64,000 nt of DNA from Nocardia sp. BMG51109 (GCF_000526215.1 NZ_JAFQ01000004.1:1-64000); one strand, 5' to 3'. Shown: positions 34,402 to 43,760, counted from the stretch's first letter. The notes: a model not told the origin generated them from the letters alone. Numbers and translations are program-made.

Positions 34402-34423
34402 CTGTCGAACACATGTTCGACAG
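34402..34423. promoter_or_regulatory. SOS box (LexA site) overlapping the HNH gene start
   Basis: CTGTCGAACACATGTTCGACAG is a perfect palindrome except for its centre and contains TCGAAC-N4-GTTCGA, the actinobacterial LexA consensus. The start codon ATG (34413-34415) lies inside it. Confidence 0.85.
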
Positions 34424-35816
34424 CGGAGAACTTCAGGCGATGAGTGATGAGGGGCTGATCGATGCGCTGCGGCGGGCACACGGGGCGGCGGCGTTCGCGC
34501 AGGCGGCGGAGGTGCTGGCGGTGCGCGAGCTGTATCGGCGGCAGCAGGATGCGGAAGAGGGAACGGTGGGGCCGCGGGGCGGGGAGTTCGCGGCCACGGA
34601 AGCAGCCCTGGCGGTGCAGATTTCGGAGCAGGTGGCGGCGGCGCTGATCGATATCGGGCTGGCGCTGGATGCCCTGCCGCGCACGCGCGAGGCGTTCGCC
34701 TCCGGCCGGATCGATCTGGCCCGGACGCAGGTGATCGCCGACAACACCCGCGAGGTCCCGCCCGAGATACTGGCCGATCTGGAGCAGACGTTGATCGAGG
34801 CCGCGGTCCGCTCGACACCGGCGCGGCTGCGGCAGACGGCGCGGCGCTGGGTGGCAAAGCTCGACCCCGAGGGCGAGCGGCGCCGGCGCGAGCGGCGCGA
34901 GCAGGACCGGGATATCCGCATCAAGGCCGTACAGGACGGCATGGCGGTATTCGAGGGGCTGCTGCCCGCGGCGGGCGCGCAGACCGTCGCCATGCGGTTG
35001 CGGGAGATGAGTCGGCAAGTGTGCGAGGAGGATCCGCGGACGATGCCGCAGCGGCGCGCCGATGCCCTGGTCGCCCTGTCCGACGGGTCGGGCCGGCTGC
35101 CCTGCTCCTGCGGGCGCGGCGCCGACTGCCCGGTCCGGGCCGCCGACGCCTCGCCGCGGCGTCCGCTGATCCAGATCGGCATCCCCGCCGGCACGCTGCT
35201 CACCGGCCGCGACCATCCGGCATTCCTGGCCGGCTACGGCCCGCTCGATGCCGGGCTCGCCCGCCGGATCGCCGAACAGGCACAGTTCCAGGTGATCCCG
35301 GAACGGACCGACGATCCGAGCATCACCGAGGAGGCGCTGCGCCGAGAGCCGCCCGCCTGGCTGGACCGCGAGATCCGCGCGCTCGACGGCTGCTGCCGCT
35401 TTCCGGGCTGCACGATGCCCGCCGCCGAGTGCGAGATCGACCACATCGAACCGTTCGACGTCGCCCGTCCCGGCCGCGGCGGTCCGACGGTGATGGCGAA
35501 CCTGATCACTCTGTGCGCGCACCATCGCCGCCTGAAGTCGTTGGCGGACAACGGAAGACTGCCGTGGCGAGTACACCGCGGCGAGGGCGACCGCCTGCAC
35601 TGGACGAGCCCCACCGGCGACAGGCACGTCACCGTCCGCGAGGGCGCCCGATACCTGTTCCCGCACACCGACACCGAGGCACCCGATCTCGACTGGCCGT
35701 CCCCCACGGCGGTTTCCGAGCCACCGCATCCGGCCACGATCGATCTCACCTATCCGCTCGAACACGCCCTGGCGCACCGGCCGCTGTCGGCCGTCCCGCC
35801 CGAGGACCGGCCATGA
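34413..35816 (+). CDS. HNH endonuclease of the DUF222 / 13E12 repeat family
   Basis: 467 residues. The N-terminal DUF222 domain (ALDALPRTREAFASGRIDLA, then AQTVAMRLREMSRQVCEEDP) is followed by a zinc-coordinated HNH nuclease domain: RALDGCCRFPGCTMPAAECE then IDHIEPFDVARPGRGGPT, NLITLCAHHRRLK. Cys pairs and His residues are intact. Mycobacterial 13E12 proteins are induced by DNA damage, and the LexA site on the start codon fits that. The start MFDSGELQAMSDEGL at 34413 is chosen because the open frame upstream crosses the tRNA. Confidence 0.88.
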   Translation: MFDSGELQAMSDEGLIDALRRAHGAAAFAQAAEVLAVRELYRRQQDAEEGTVGPRGGEFAATEAALAVQISEQVAAALIDIGLALDALPRTREAFASGRIDLARTQVIADNTREVPPEILADLEQTLIEAAVRSTPARLRQTARRWVAKLDPEGERRRRERREQDRDIRIKAVQDGMAVFEGLLPAAGAQTVAMRLREMSRQVCEEDPRTMPQRRADALVALSDGSGRLPCSCGRGADCPVRAADASPRRPLIQIGIPAGTLLTGRDHPAFLAGYGPLDAGLARRIAEQAQFQVIPERTDDPSITEEALRREPPAWLDREIRALDGCCRFPGCTMPAAECEIDHIEPFDVARPGRGGPTVMANLITLCAHHRRLKSLADNGRLPWRVHRGEGDRLHWTSPTGDRHVTVREGARYLFPHTDTEAPDLDWPSPTAVSEPPHPATIDLTYPLEHALAHRPLSAVPPEDRP

Positions 35817-36127
35817 CCGTCGTCCACCGGGTACACCCGGTACACCGACCCACGAGGACATCGCCAGCCATGCAACACCCGGAACGTCCTCCGGCTCCCA
35901 CCGTCATCGATGTCGCGGTGGAGCGCGAACGCATTGCGGCACTGGAGCAGATCCGCCGCCGCCTGGAGGCCGAACTCGACAAGGCCGACGCCGGATGCGG
36001 TTACGCCGCCATGGCCCGCCAGCTGCGCGACACGGTCAACGCCATCGCCGACGCCCGCAACCGCGTCTACGAGTCGCTACTGGGCGAGGAGCCCCAGCAG
36101 GAGCCCCGGCCGCACGACCCCGAGTAG
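35813..36127 (+). CDS. Small coiled-coil protein coupled to the HNH gene
   Basis: 104 residues; the ATG overlaps the HNH stop (ATGA). After a Pro/His-rich N-terminus comes a long charged helix (ERERIAALEQIRRRLEAELD) likely to form a coiled coil. No known family. Co-translation with an SOS-regulated nuclease makes it a candidate partner. Confidence 0.6.
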   Translation: MTVVHRVHPVHRPTRTSPAMQHPERPPAPTVIDVAVERERIAALEQIRRRLEAELDKADAGCGYAAMARQLRDTVNAIADARNRVYESLLGEEPQQEPRPHDPE

Positions 36128-36210
36128 CCCGCAGATCGTCCGCAGTCCCGTGCGGGCGACCGGGGTCCGACCCGGGCGGATGGGGATCCCGCCCGGGCAA
36201 CGGATGACAG

Positions 36211-36957
36211 CTAGCCCGCCACCTCGGCGACCCATTCCTGCGTGTTGGTGTCGACCTGCTTCGTGCCGTCGACGACCGTGGGCGTCGCCGCCTGGCCACC
36301 GGCCGCGGACTGCAACGCCGTCACCGCCGCCTCGGCGTGGTTGCGTGCCGAATCGACCCGCTGCCCCTTGGTGATGCACTGCTGCACCTCCTCGGGCGCG
36401 CCGGCCTCCTTCGCGAGGGCGGACAGCTGGTCGTTGCTCAGATCGCCGCCGTCCTCCTCGGGCTGGTCGGTGGTGAACAGCCGGGTGTGGAATCGCGAAT
36501 ACACCGGCCCGTCACCGTAGTCGGCGACACATTCGCTGGCGGCGATCGCACGGGTCGAGTAGTCCTTACTGCCCGACTCGGCATCGAGGATGTTCACCAG
36601 CCGGTACCGCACCGCCAGCTTGCCCTCGTCGATCTTGTGCGCGATCTCCTGGCCGAACAGGTGCTCGAGCGATCCGCAGCCGGGGCACAGCGGATCCTCG
36701 TAGGCGTCGATCGTCTTGGCGGCATCGAGTTTGCCCAGCACGATGGCGCCGTCGGAGTCCAGCAGGGCGTGGACGCCCGGATCGCGTACGGGGCCGTATC
36801 CGTCGTCGCGGACCTTCAGGCTGTGTTCGCTGTTCCAGCGCACCACCAACACGACGATCACCACGATGACGACCAGCGCGAGACCGCCCAGGGCATAGCT
36901 GGTCCGGTTGGACATCGGCCGCGGCGTGTACTTCGATCCGGAGGAGGAAGAATTCAC
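36211..36957 (-). CDS. Membrane-anchored DsbA-like thioredoxin-fold protein
   Basis: 248 residues from GTG 36957. One transmembrane segment (ALGGLALVVIVVIVVLVVRW) near residues 22-41 anchors an extracytoplasmic domain with the redox site CPGC in AYEDPLCPGCGSLEHLFGQE and a later VDGTKQVDTNT loop. Actinobacterial proteins of this architecture (DsbA/MSMEG-type) form or shuffle disulfides in exported proteins. An ATG at 36915 (MSNRTSYALGG) is an alternative start. Confidence 0.82.
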   Translation of the reverse strand: MNSSSSGSKYTPRPMSNRTSYALGGLALVVIVVIVVLVVRWNSEHSLKVRDDGYGPVRDPGVHALLDSDGAIVLGKLDAAKTIDAYEDPLCPGCGSLEHLFGQEIAHKIDEGKLAVRYRLVNILDAESGSKDYSTRAIAASECVADYGDGPVYSRFHTRLFTTDQPEEDGGDLSNDQLSALAKEAGAPEEVQQCITKGQRVDSARNHAEAAVTALQSAAGGQAATPTVVDGTKQVDTNTQEWVAEVAG

Positions 36958-37033
36958 GGCGTCCACTCTGCCAAAGCATCGGCCGCGACCCGAACGCAAC
37001 GGGTGCCGACACGACCGAAATGACCCATCTACG

Positions 37034-38284
37034 TCAGCGGGTCTCGGCAGCGGCGACCGGATCGGCCACGGCCCGCCGCCGCATCGGCTCGGGCACCGCC
37101 GTCCATGCGATCGCGGCCGTCACCAGCAGCGCACCGGTGACCGTCAGCCCCAGCCCGAACGAAACCCGTTGCGCGAGAGCGCCGATCACGATCGGACCCA
37201 GCACGGTGCCCAGGTCGGCGGCCATCTGGAAGCCGGCCAGCACCGTCCCGCCCCGGCGATTCGGCCCGATGATGTCGGCCACGGTGGCCTGCTGCGCCGG
37301 GGTGAACATGCCCGACCCGAGTCCGGCGACGAACGAGGCCACCAGCAGCCAGCCCAGAGTGGACGACAGGCCGAGACCGACGGTGCCGACCGCGCACACC
37401 AGCGTGCCCGCGATGAGAAAAGGCTTGCGCCCCCACCGGTCCGACAACCGCCCCGAGACAAACAGCACCACGGCGTTACCCGCGGCGAACGCCGTCAGCG
37501 CCACACCGGCGACCCCGCCCGACTCGCCGAGGACCTCCACCACGAGCAGCGGAACCAGCGCCGTCCGCACCCCGAACACCGCGACCCCGTTGGCGAAGTT
37601 GGACCACAGCACGGTCCAGTAGACCGGCCGGCGCAGCGCCTGCCGCAGGCTCAGCACGCGCACCTCGCCGGGAGCTTCCGGCGCCGCCAGCTCCGAACCG
37701 CGCAGGCTCCAGAACACCACGGCGCTCGCGACCAGCAGTGCGACCGCATAGATCACGAACGGCATCCGCAGCCCCAGCCCGGCCAGCGCGCCGCCGACCA
37801 GCGGCCCGCCGAGCGACCCGGCCAGGAACCCGGTCGACCACAGCCCCGACACCCGGCCGCGCTCACCGGGCGGCGACATCCGGATCACCAGCCCCAGCGA
37901 CGAGACCGTGAACATGGTCGACCCGATCCCGCCGAGCGACCGCAGCACGATGAGCTGCCAATACCCTTGTGCCAGAGCGCAGGCCCCGGTGGACAGCGCC
38001 ACGATCAGCAATCCACTCAGGTAGACCGACCGCTCCCCCAGCCGCTGCACCAGCCGCCCGCTGACCGGAGCGAACACCAGCCGCATCAGCGCGAAGGCGC
38101 TGACGATCGCCGAGGCCGCCGCGACCCCGACCCCGAAGCTGCGCGCGTACTGCGGCAGCACCGGCGCCACCAGCCCGAACCCGAGCGCGACGATGAACGC
38201 CGCGCCGATCAACGACCAGATCTCCACCGGTAGTCGTCCCGGTCTGCTGCCGCTCACCTGCCCTGCCCTACGCTCACGCCTCAC
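37034..38284 (-). CDS. MFS transporter
   Basis: 416 residues with about 12 transmembrane segments. Motif A-like loops are visible as FAPVSGRLVQRLGERSVYLS (first half) and SGRLSDRWGRKPFLIAGT (second half), and SPPGERGRVSGLWSTGFLAG lies between. The pattern matches DHA1-type drug/proton antiporters, but the substrate is unknown. Single gene, convergent neighbours. Confidence 0.85.
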   Translation of the reverse strand: MRRERRAGQVSGSRPGRLPVEIWSLIGAAFIVALGFGLVAPVLPQYARSFGVGVAAASAIVSAFALMRLVFAPVSGRLVQRLGERSVYLSGLLIVALSTGACALAQGYWQLIVLRSLGGIGSTMFTVSSLGLVIRMSPPGERGRVSGLWSTGFLAGSLGGPLVGGALAGLGLRMPFVIYAVALLVASAVVFWSLRGSELAAPEAPGEVRVLSLRQALRRPVYWTVLWSNFANGVAVFGVRTALVPLLVVEVLGESGGVAGVALTAFAAGNAVVLFVSGRLSDRWGRKPFLIAGTLVCAVGTVGLGLSSTLGWLLVASFVAGLGSGMFTPAQQATVADIIGPNRRGGTVLAGFQMAADLGTVLGPIVIGALAQRVSFGLGLTVTGALLVTAAIAWTAVPEPMRRRAVADPVAAAETR

Positions 38285-38397
38285 TACAACCCGTCATATC
38301 GACCGGCCCTTCCCGGTACGACCGGCCGCTGCGATGAATCCGCGGCGCCCGTCGGGTCCTAATCTCCGAACGAACCATCCCGAGGAAGGACCATGTC

Positions 38398-39063
38398 ATG
38401 TCTACCCGTACGGTCGGCACCCGAGAGCAGTGGCGGGCAGCGTACGAAGATCTCCGGGCGCGGGAGAAGGAACTCACCCGGCGCGGCGACGAGATAGCGC
38501 GGCAGCGGCAGGAACTGCCGTGGGTCCCGGTCACCAAGGAGTACCTGTTCGACACCGGCACCGGCGTCAAGACGCTGGCCGAACTGTTCGACGGGCGATC
38601 CCAGCTGATCATCCGGCATTTCATGCACGGCCCGAAGACACCGGAGGGCTGCCCCGGGTGCACCTTCGAGACCGACAACCTGGTCGGCGCGGTGCCGCAC
38701 CTGGCCCACCGCGACGTGACGTTCATCCTGGCGTCGCGGTCCCCGCTGACCACCCTGGACGCCTACAAGCGCCGCTTCGGCTGGGACATCGAGTGGGTGT
38801 CGATGGGCGACAACGGATTCAACGACGACTTCTACGAGCTCATGCAGGTCGCCTCGCCCCGCCGGCCGGGCAACATGCTCGACGTCATGGAGCTCATGGC
38901 GCTGAGCTGTTTCGCCCTCGAGGACGGCGTCGTCTACCACACGTACTCGACCTACGACCGCGGCACCGACGCGCTCAATGCCACCTGGCAACTGCTCGAC
39001 CGGGCCCCGCGGGGGCGTGGCGACACCTTCGACGACTGGCCGCGCAAGCGGGACGAATACTGA
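38398..39063 (+). CDS. DUF899 thioredoxin-like protein
   Basis: 221 residues of the DUF899 family: EQWRAAYEDLRAREKELTRR at the N-terminus, LPWVPVTKEYLFDT, GPKTPEGCPGCTFETDNLVG with a CxxC pair, and WVSMGDNGFNDDFYELMQV. A thioredoxin-like fold is predicted for the family; activity is unproven. Clear ATG with AGGA upstream. Confidence 0.85.
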   Translation: MSTRTVGTREQWRAAYEDLRAREKELTRRGDEIARQRQELPWVPVTKEYLFDTGTGVKTLAELFDGRSQLIIRHFMHGPKTPEGCPGCTFETDNLVGAVPHLAHRDVTFILASRSPLTTLDAYKRRFGWDIEWVSMGDNGFNDDFYELMQVASPRRPGNMLDVMELMALSCFALEDGVVYHTYSTYDRGTDALNATWQLLDRAPRGRGDTFDDWPRKRDEY

Positions 39064-39105
39064 CCGCGCCGGGCGCTCCGCTCGGCCGGACATCGGCCCA
39101 CCGCG

Positions 39106-40740
39106 TCAGCCGAGCGCCCGGCCCACCACGTCCTCCGCGGCGGCCTGCACCTGCGCGAGATGCTCGGGCCCCTCGAACGATTCGGCGTAGATCTTGTACT
39201 TGTCCTCGGTGCCGGACGGCCGCGCGGCGAACCAGGCGTTCTCCGTGGTGACCTTGACGCCGCCGAGCGCCGCGCCATTGCCCCGCGCCCGGGTCTGGAT
39301 GCCGGTGATGGCCTCGCCCGCCACCTCGGTGGCGCTGATGTCGTCGGGGGTCAGCGACGCCAGCCGCGCCTTCTGGTCGGCCGTCGCCTCGGCGTCGATG
39401 CGCGCGTAAGCCGGACTGCCGTAACGTTTTTCGAGTTCGGCATAGCGCGCCGACGGGCTCTGCCCCGTGACCGCCGTGATCTCGGCGGCCAGCAGCGACA
39501 GCAGGATGCCGTCCTTGTCGGTGGTCCACACCGTGCCGTCCATCCGCAGCAGGGACGCGCCCGCGCTCTCCTCGCCGCCGAAGGCCAGCGAGCCGCTGAA
39601 CAGTCCGGGGACGAACCATTTGAATCCGACCGGCACCTCGTGCGTCTGCCGGCCCAGCACGCTCACCACCCGGTCGATCATCGAGGACGTCACCACCGTC
39701 TTGCCGATCTTGGTCAGCGCGTCCCAGCCCATCCGGTTGGCGATCAGGTATTCGATCGCCACGGCCAGGAAATGGTTCGGATTCATCAGTCCCGCATCGG
39801 GCGTGACCACGCCGTGCCGGTCGGCGTCGGCGTCGTTGCCGGTGGAGATGTCGTAGTCGTCCCGGATCGCCACCAGCGAGGCCATCGCGTAGCGGGAGGA
39901 CGGGTCCATCCGGATCTGGCCGTCGCTGTCCAGGGTCATGAACCGCCAAGTGGGATCGACGAACGGGTTGACGACCTCGAGTTCGAGGTCGTAGCGCTGC
40001 CCGATCTCCTCCCAGTAGTCGACGCTGGCCCCGCCCATCGGGTCGGCGCCCAGGCGGATGCCCGCGCCGCGCACCGCGTCCAGGTTCAGCACGCTCGGCA
40101 GGTCGGCGATGTAGTGGTCGAGGTAGTCGTACCGTTCGACGCTGGTGGCGAACGCGTGCTGCAGAGTGGTGCGCTTGACTCCGGCCAGGCCGCCGCGCAG
40201 CAGCTCGTTGGCGCGGTCGGCGATCGCGTCCGTCGCGACCGTATCGGCCGGGCCGCCGTGCGGCGGGTTGTATTTGAAGCCGCCGTCGCGCGGCGGATTG
40301 TGCGACGGGGTGACGACGATGCCGTCGGCCTGATGCCGGGCGCCGCCCCGATTGTGGCGCAGCACCGCGTGGCTGAGGGCCGGGGTGGGCGTGTAGCGGC
40401 CGCGGGCGTCGACGATCGCCGTCACCTCGTTGGCGGCCAGCACCTCGAGCGCCGTGCTCCAGGCCGGCTCCGACAGGGCGTGGGTATCGCGGGCCAGATA
40501 CACCGGGCCGGTGATGCCGCGGGTGGCGCGGTACTCCACGATGGCCTGCGTGATGGCCAGGATATGGGCCTCGTTGAACGCGCAGTCCAGGCTGGACCCG
40601 CGATGGCCGGAGGTACCGAACTGCACGACCTGCGCGGGATCGTTCGGATCGGGGATGCGGCTGTAGTAGGCCGTCACGAGGTGCGGAAGATCGACCAGAT
40701 CGGTGGCCCGCGCCGGGCGTCCGGCTCGATCATGCGCCAC
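39106..40740 (-). CDS. pgm: Phosphoglucomutase (alpha-D-glucose phosphate-specific)
   Basis: 544 residues. VQFGTSGHRGSSLDCAFNEA opens the alpha-D-phosphohexomutase fold, the phosphoserine is in VTPSHNPPRDGGFKYNPPHG, the Mg2+ loop is NDADADRHG and the sugar loop is GGEESAGASLL. The final ARPSGTEDKYKIYAESF binds phosphate. It interconverts glucose-1-phosphate and glucose-6-phosphate for glycogen, trehalose and cell-wall precursors. GTG 40740 (MAHDRAGRPARATDLVDLP) is the start; the frame upstream crosses a tandem repeat. Confidence 0.92.
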   Translation of the reverse strand: MAHDRAGRPARATDLVDLPHLVTAYYSRIPDPNDPAQVVQFGTSGHRGSSLDCAFNEAHILAITQAIVEYRATRGITGPVYLARDTHALSEPAWSTALEVLAANEVTAIVDARGRYTPTPALSHAVLRHNRGGARHQADGIVVTPSHNPPRDGGFKYNPPHGGPADTVATDAIADRANELLRGGLAGVKRTTLQHAFATSVERYDYLDHYIADLPSVLNLDAVRGAGIRLGADPMGGASVDYWEEIGQRYDLELEVVNPFVDPTWRFMTLDSDGQIRMDPSSRYAMASLVAIRDDYDISTGNDADADRHGVVTPDAGLMNPNHFLAVAIEYLIANRMGWDALTKIGKTVVTSSMIDRVVSVLGRQTHEVPVGFKWFVPGLFSGSLAFGGEESAGASLLRMDGTVWTTDKDGILLSLLAAEITAVTGQSPSARYAELEKRYGSPAYARIDAEATADQKARLASLTPDDISATEVAGEAITGIQTRARGNGAALGGVKVTTENAWFAARPSGTEDKYKIYAESFEGPEHLAQVQAAAEDVVGRALG

Positions 40741-40800
40741 GGTCGGGCCTCCTTTCCGTATCGGGGCCGTCCGGCTCGTCATCGTGATCACGGCCGCACC

Positions 40801-40854
40801 CACTGCCTGCTCGGAATCCACTGCCTGCCCAGAACCCACTGCCTGCTCAGGGGG
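40801..40854. repeat. Three 18 bp tandem repeats between pgm and the DUF190 gene
   Basis: CCACTGCCTGCTCGGAAT at 40801 is repeated at 40819 and 40837 with few changes. The array is upstream of pgm and may be part of its leader. Confidence 0.85.
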
Positions 40855-40933
40855 AATACCGTACCGAACGGCACCGACATCGGCCGAGCCGCCGCGCGGC
40901 CGGCAAATTTCTCGCATACATCCGTCACCTGCG

Positions 40934-41332
40934 TCATCGGCCGGCCCCGGGTTCCCAGACCTGCACGGGCGACAGGGCGGCAGTCCCGGTCTCGAACAGT
41001 TCGGAGTTGGCGGCGACGAAGCGGCGCAGCCGGTCGGCGTCGTCCACGATCATCACCATGACGGGCAGGTTCTCGGCCAGATCGAGCATCCGGGCGGTGT
41101 GGATGCGCGAGGAGACGCCGTAGCCCTCGACACCGCGCCACACGCTGGCGCCGGCCAGCCCGGCATCCCGGGCGCGCCGCACGATCTCGTGATAGCGGGG
41201 TCGATGCTTCCAGTGGTCGTCCTCGCCGAGCAGCACGGTCAGCCGGGCCGCCGACCGCCAGCGCGGATCGGGCTGCCACGCGTCGGCCTCGGTGACGATC
41301 CGGACGTCCGGATCGTTCGGTGCCTCGCTCAT
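40934..41332 (-). CDS. DUF190 domain protein
   Basis: 132 residues with the DUF190 (PII-like fold) pattern: LTVLLGEDDHWKHRPRYHEI, VRRARDAGLAGASVWRGVEG and PVMVMIVDDADRLRRFVAAN. In actinobacteria these genes usually accompany fluoride exporters (crcB) near pgm. Here pgm is adjacent, but no CrcB is recognisable on either side. The ATG overlaps the stop of a short frame upstream (ATGA). Confidence 0.85.
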   Translation of the reverse strand: MSEAPNDPDVRIVTEADAWQPDPRWRSAARLTVLLGEDDHWKHRPRYHEIVRRARDAGLAGASVWRGVEGYGVSSRIHTARMLDLAENLPVMVMIVDDADRLRRFVAANSELFETGTAALSPVQVWEPGAGR

Positions 41333-41538
41333 CGCCTGCCCCCAATCGTCGTGCCGTCTCGTTCTCCAACCCGTCGCGCCACCCCGAGCACGACCTCACC
41401 CAGCGCAACCACCACCCCCCGCGGATCCGCGAACGCCGCCACGCCGGCGCCCGGCGATTCGAGCAGTCGACGAACCTCGCCGGTGCCGGTCGACGGGTGG
41501 CGAAACCACCCAGCACACCGCTGCCACGCGGCCGCCAT
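41329..41538 (-). CDS. Short reading frame coupled to DUF190
   Basis: 69 codons from ATG 41538 (MAAAWQRCAGWFRHPSTG) with a central FADPRGVVVALGEVVLGVA stretch; the frame is open further upstream. It overlaps the DUF190 start as ATGA, which supports translation. It does not look like CrcB, the gene usually found there. It may be the end of a degraded gene. Confidence 0.35.
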   Translation of the reverse strand: MAAAWQRCAGWFRHPSTGTGEVRRLLESPGAGVAAFADPRGVVVALGEVVLGVARRVGERDGTTIGGRR

Positions 41539-42058
41539 CGCCGACTCGGCACCGACCCGCCGGTTCCGCGCGCCACTGTCCGGACGCGCACCGAGCCCTC
41601 GACGACGTTCGCCGCAAGAGTTGTTCAGCGTATCGGATTCGCTTGTGGCAGGCAAAGACTCGCACCGCCGCAGGGAAGGGCACTCGACATGTCCGGGTAC
41701 CCCTCCGAGGCCCGCATCCGCCCGGGCGCCGGCTCGCGAACCCACCTGGTCAACCTCCTGCCCGAGCCGATGCCTGTCGAGCCATGCTAACCGCCAGCGA
41801 TCATGCAGCGATCGGCGTACGGGTGCCCGGGCGGCCACCGGGAGATGTTTCCGACGAGCGACGGCGGGCGCCCCGGAACGACGGTCGCCCGCGCCTGCTC
41901 GAACCCGACCGGGATTCGCGCCGGTACCCCAGGCCCTCCGCGGCATGTCACTTCTACGACCGTGTCGTCTTTGCGGCAGAACGCACCGTCCGGTGCGGCG
42001 ATCCGGTTGCCATCGCGAACGTCTCCGAGGCGATTGCCATCTGTTAACCAACAGCGTT
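41539..42058. other. Interval without an assignable gene
   Basis: About 520 bases. A plus-strand frame MSGYPSEARIRPGAGSR at 41689 is too short and unsupported to call. No RNA or repeat is seen. Confidence 0.4.
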
Positions 42059-42090
42059 GTGCCCCGGCCGGGATCACCCGGCCGGGGCAC
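42059..42090. terminator. Strong hairpin terminator after the DHA2 exporter gene
   Basis: GTGCCCCGGCCGGG and CCCGGCCGGGGCAC are perfect 14 bp arms around ATCA. It lies 44 bases past the MFS stop codon. No U tract is present on either strand, as is common in high-GC actinobacteria. Confidence 0.75.
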
Positions 42091-42133
42091 AACGTGGCGA
42101 TAACGTGGCGATGCGGTTATGCGATAACAGCGC

Positions 42134-43636
42134 TCAGTGCACGACCACCGGCTCCCCCTCGGCGGCCGCGGGAGCGGTGTTGGGCATGATCACCGCGGCG
42201 AGCACCGCACCGACCACGAAGAGGGCCGTCGCCCACCAGAAGCTGGTGGTGTAGCTCTCGATCATCGACTGCGCGACCGAACCCGGATCCGGCTGCCGGG
42301 TGGACAGGTAGTCCGCGGCCGCCGACGAGGCGATGGTGCTCAGCAGCGCGGTGCCGATCGAGCCGCCGACCTGCTGGCTGGTGTTGACCATCGCCGAGGC
42401 CACCCCGGCGTCCTCGTGGTCCACACCGGCGGTCGACCCCTGGAACGCGGTCGACATCGACCCGCCCAGGCCGAGGCCCATCAGGATCAGCGCCGGCAGG
42501 ACGTGGGTCGCGTACCCGGTGTCCAGGCCGATCTGTGTCAGCCACGCCATCCCGACCGCGGCGATCAGGAACCCCGCGGTCACCGTGACCTTCGGCCCGA
42601 TCCGCGGCAGCAGCAGCGACGGCACCGTCGTCGACGAGGCCACCATGCCGACCACCAACGGCAGGAACGCCAGACCGGTCTTGATGGGCGAGTATCCGAG
42701 GGTCAGCTGCAGGTAGTAGGTGAGGAACAGGAAGATCGCGAACATGCCGATGCCCATCACGAACACGGTCATGTAGGACGCGCCGCGGGTGCGGTCGAGC
42801 ACGATGCGCAGCGGCAGCAGCGGGCGCGCGACCCGCGTCTCCAGCCACACGAACACACCCAGCAGCGCGGCGCCGCCCAGCAGGAACAGCAGCGTGACAC
42901 CGTTGGACCAGCCGTGCGATTCGGCGTGCGAGAAACCGTACACGATGCCGAACAGCGCGACGGTGACCACGGCGGTACCGGGCAGGTCCAGCTTCGGCCG
43001 CTCGGCGGTCACATGCTTGGCCAGCAACAGCACCGCACCGACGAGCGCGACCGCCGCGAAGATCAGGTTCACGTACATCACCCAGCGCCACGACGCCCAT
43101 TCGGTGAGCGCGCCGCCGAGCAGCAGGCCCAGCGCGCCACCCGTGCCCGCGACGGCGCCGAAGATGCCGAATGCCCTGGCCCGCTCCGCCGGTTGGGTGA
43201 AGGTCACCGTCAGCAGCGACAGCGCGGCCGGTGCCAGCAGTGCGCCGAACACACCCTGGGCCACCCGCGCGGCCACCAGCATCTCGAATCCGCTCGCGGC
43301 GCCGCCGACCGCGGAGGCGACCGCGAAGCCGACCAGGCCGACGATGAAGGTGTTGCGCCGCCCGAACAGATCGCTCAGCCGTCCGCCGAGCAGCAGCAGG
43401 CTGCCGAAGGCCAGCGCATAACCGGTGACGACCCATTGCCGGTCACCGTTGGAGAAGCCGAGATCGCGCTGCGCTTCCGGTAGCGCGATATTCACGACGG
43501 TCGCGTCGAGCACGACCATCAGCTGGGCCACGCCGAGTACGGCGAGCACCCACCAGCGCACAGCATGCGAGCCGCGCCGGCCCGCAGTCGGCGGCGACGC
43601 CGCCGTATCCTTCTCCAGCTCGATCGCGGTAGTCAT
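42134..43636 (-). CDS. DHA2-family MFS drug exporter (14 TM)
   Basis: 500 residues. The DHA2 motif D1 is visible as VLDATVVNIALPEAQRDLGF, motif A as GGRLSDLFGRRNTFIVGL, and motif C as FGAVAGTGGALGLLLGGALT. Fourteen hydrophobic segments are expected and seen. The gene is divergent from a TetR regulator with shared palindromes between them, the usual arrangement for inducible efflux of a toxic compound. Start MTTAIELEKD at 43636; an upstream in-frame ATG at 43681 would lie inside the operator. Confidence 0.9.
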   Translation of the reverse strand: MTTAIELEKDTAASPPTAGRRGSHAVRWWVLAVLGVAQLMVVLDATVVNIALPEAQRDLGFSNGDRQWVVTGYALAFGSLLLLGGRLSDLFGRRNTFIVGLVGFAVASAVGGAASGFEMLVAARVAQGVFGALLAPAALSLLTVTFTQPAERARAFGIFGAVAGTGGALGLLLGGALTEWASWRWVMYVNLIFAAVALVGAVLLLAKHVTAERPKLDLPGTAVVTVALFGIVYGFSHAESHGWSNGVTLLFLLGGAALLGVFVWLETRVARPLLPLRIVLDRTRGASYMTVFVMGIGMFAIFLFLTYYLQLTLGYSPIKTGLAFLPLVVGMVASSTTVPSLLLPRIGPKVTVTAGFLIAAVGMAWLTQIGLDTGYATHVLPALILMGLGLGGSMSTAFQGSTAGVDHEDAGVASAMVNTSQQVGGSIGTALLSTIASSAAADYLSTRQPDPGSVAQSMIESYTTSFWWATALFVVGAVLAAVIMPNTAPAAAEGEPVVVH

Positions 43637-43671
43637 AGGTCCCCTTGGTGACTGAATGGTGGTGAGTGAAT

Positions 43672-43735
43672 GCGGAGGCACTTCCTCCGCTTAACTGAAA
43701 GCTACCACCATAACGGAGATAACGCCTCCGCTTAA
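43672..43735. promoter_or_regulatory. Paired palindromes between the MFS and tetR genes
   Basis: GCGGAGG-N5-CCTCCGC (43672-43690) is perfect. A second copy, TAACGGAG-N6-CCTCCGCTTA (around 43711-43734), shares the CTCCGCTTAA edge. They probably bind the TetR protein and cover the MFS promoter. Confidence 0.6.
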
Positions 43736-43760
43736 TCCCGATGCTTGCTAGCATGGCTGT

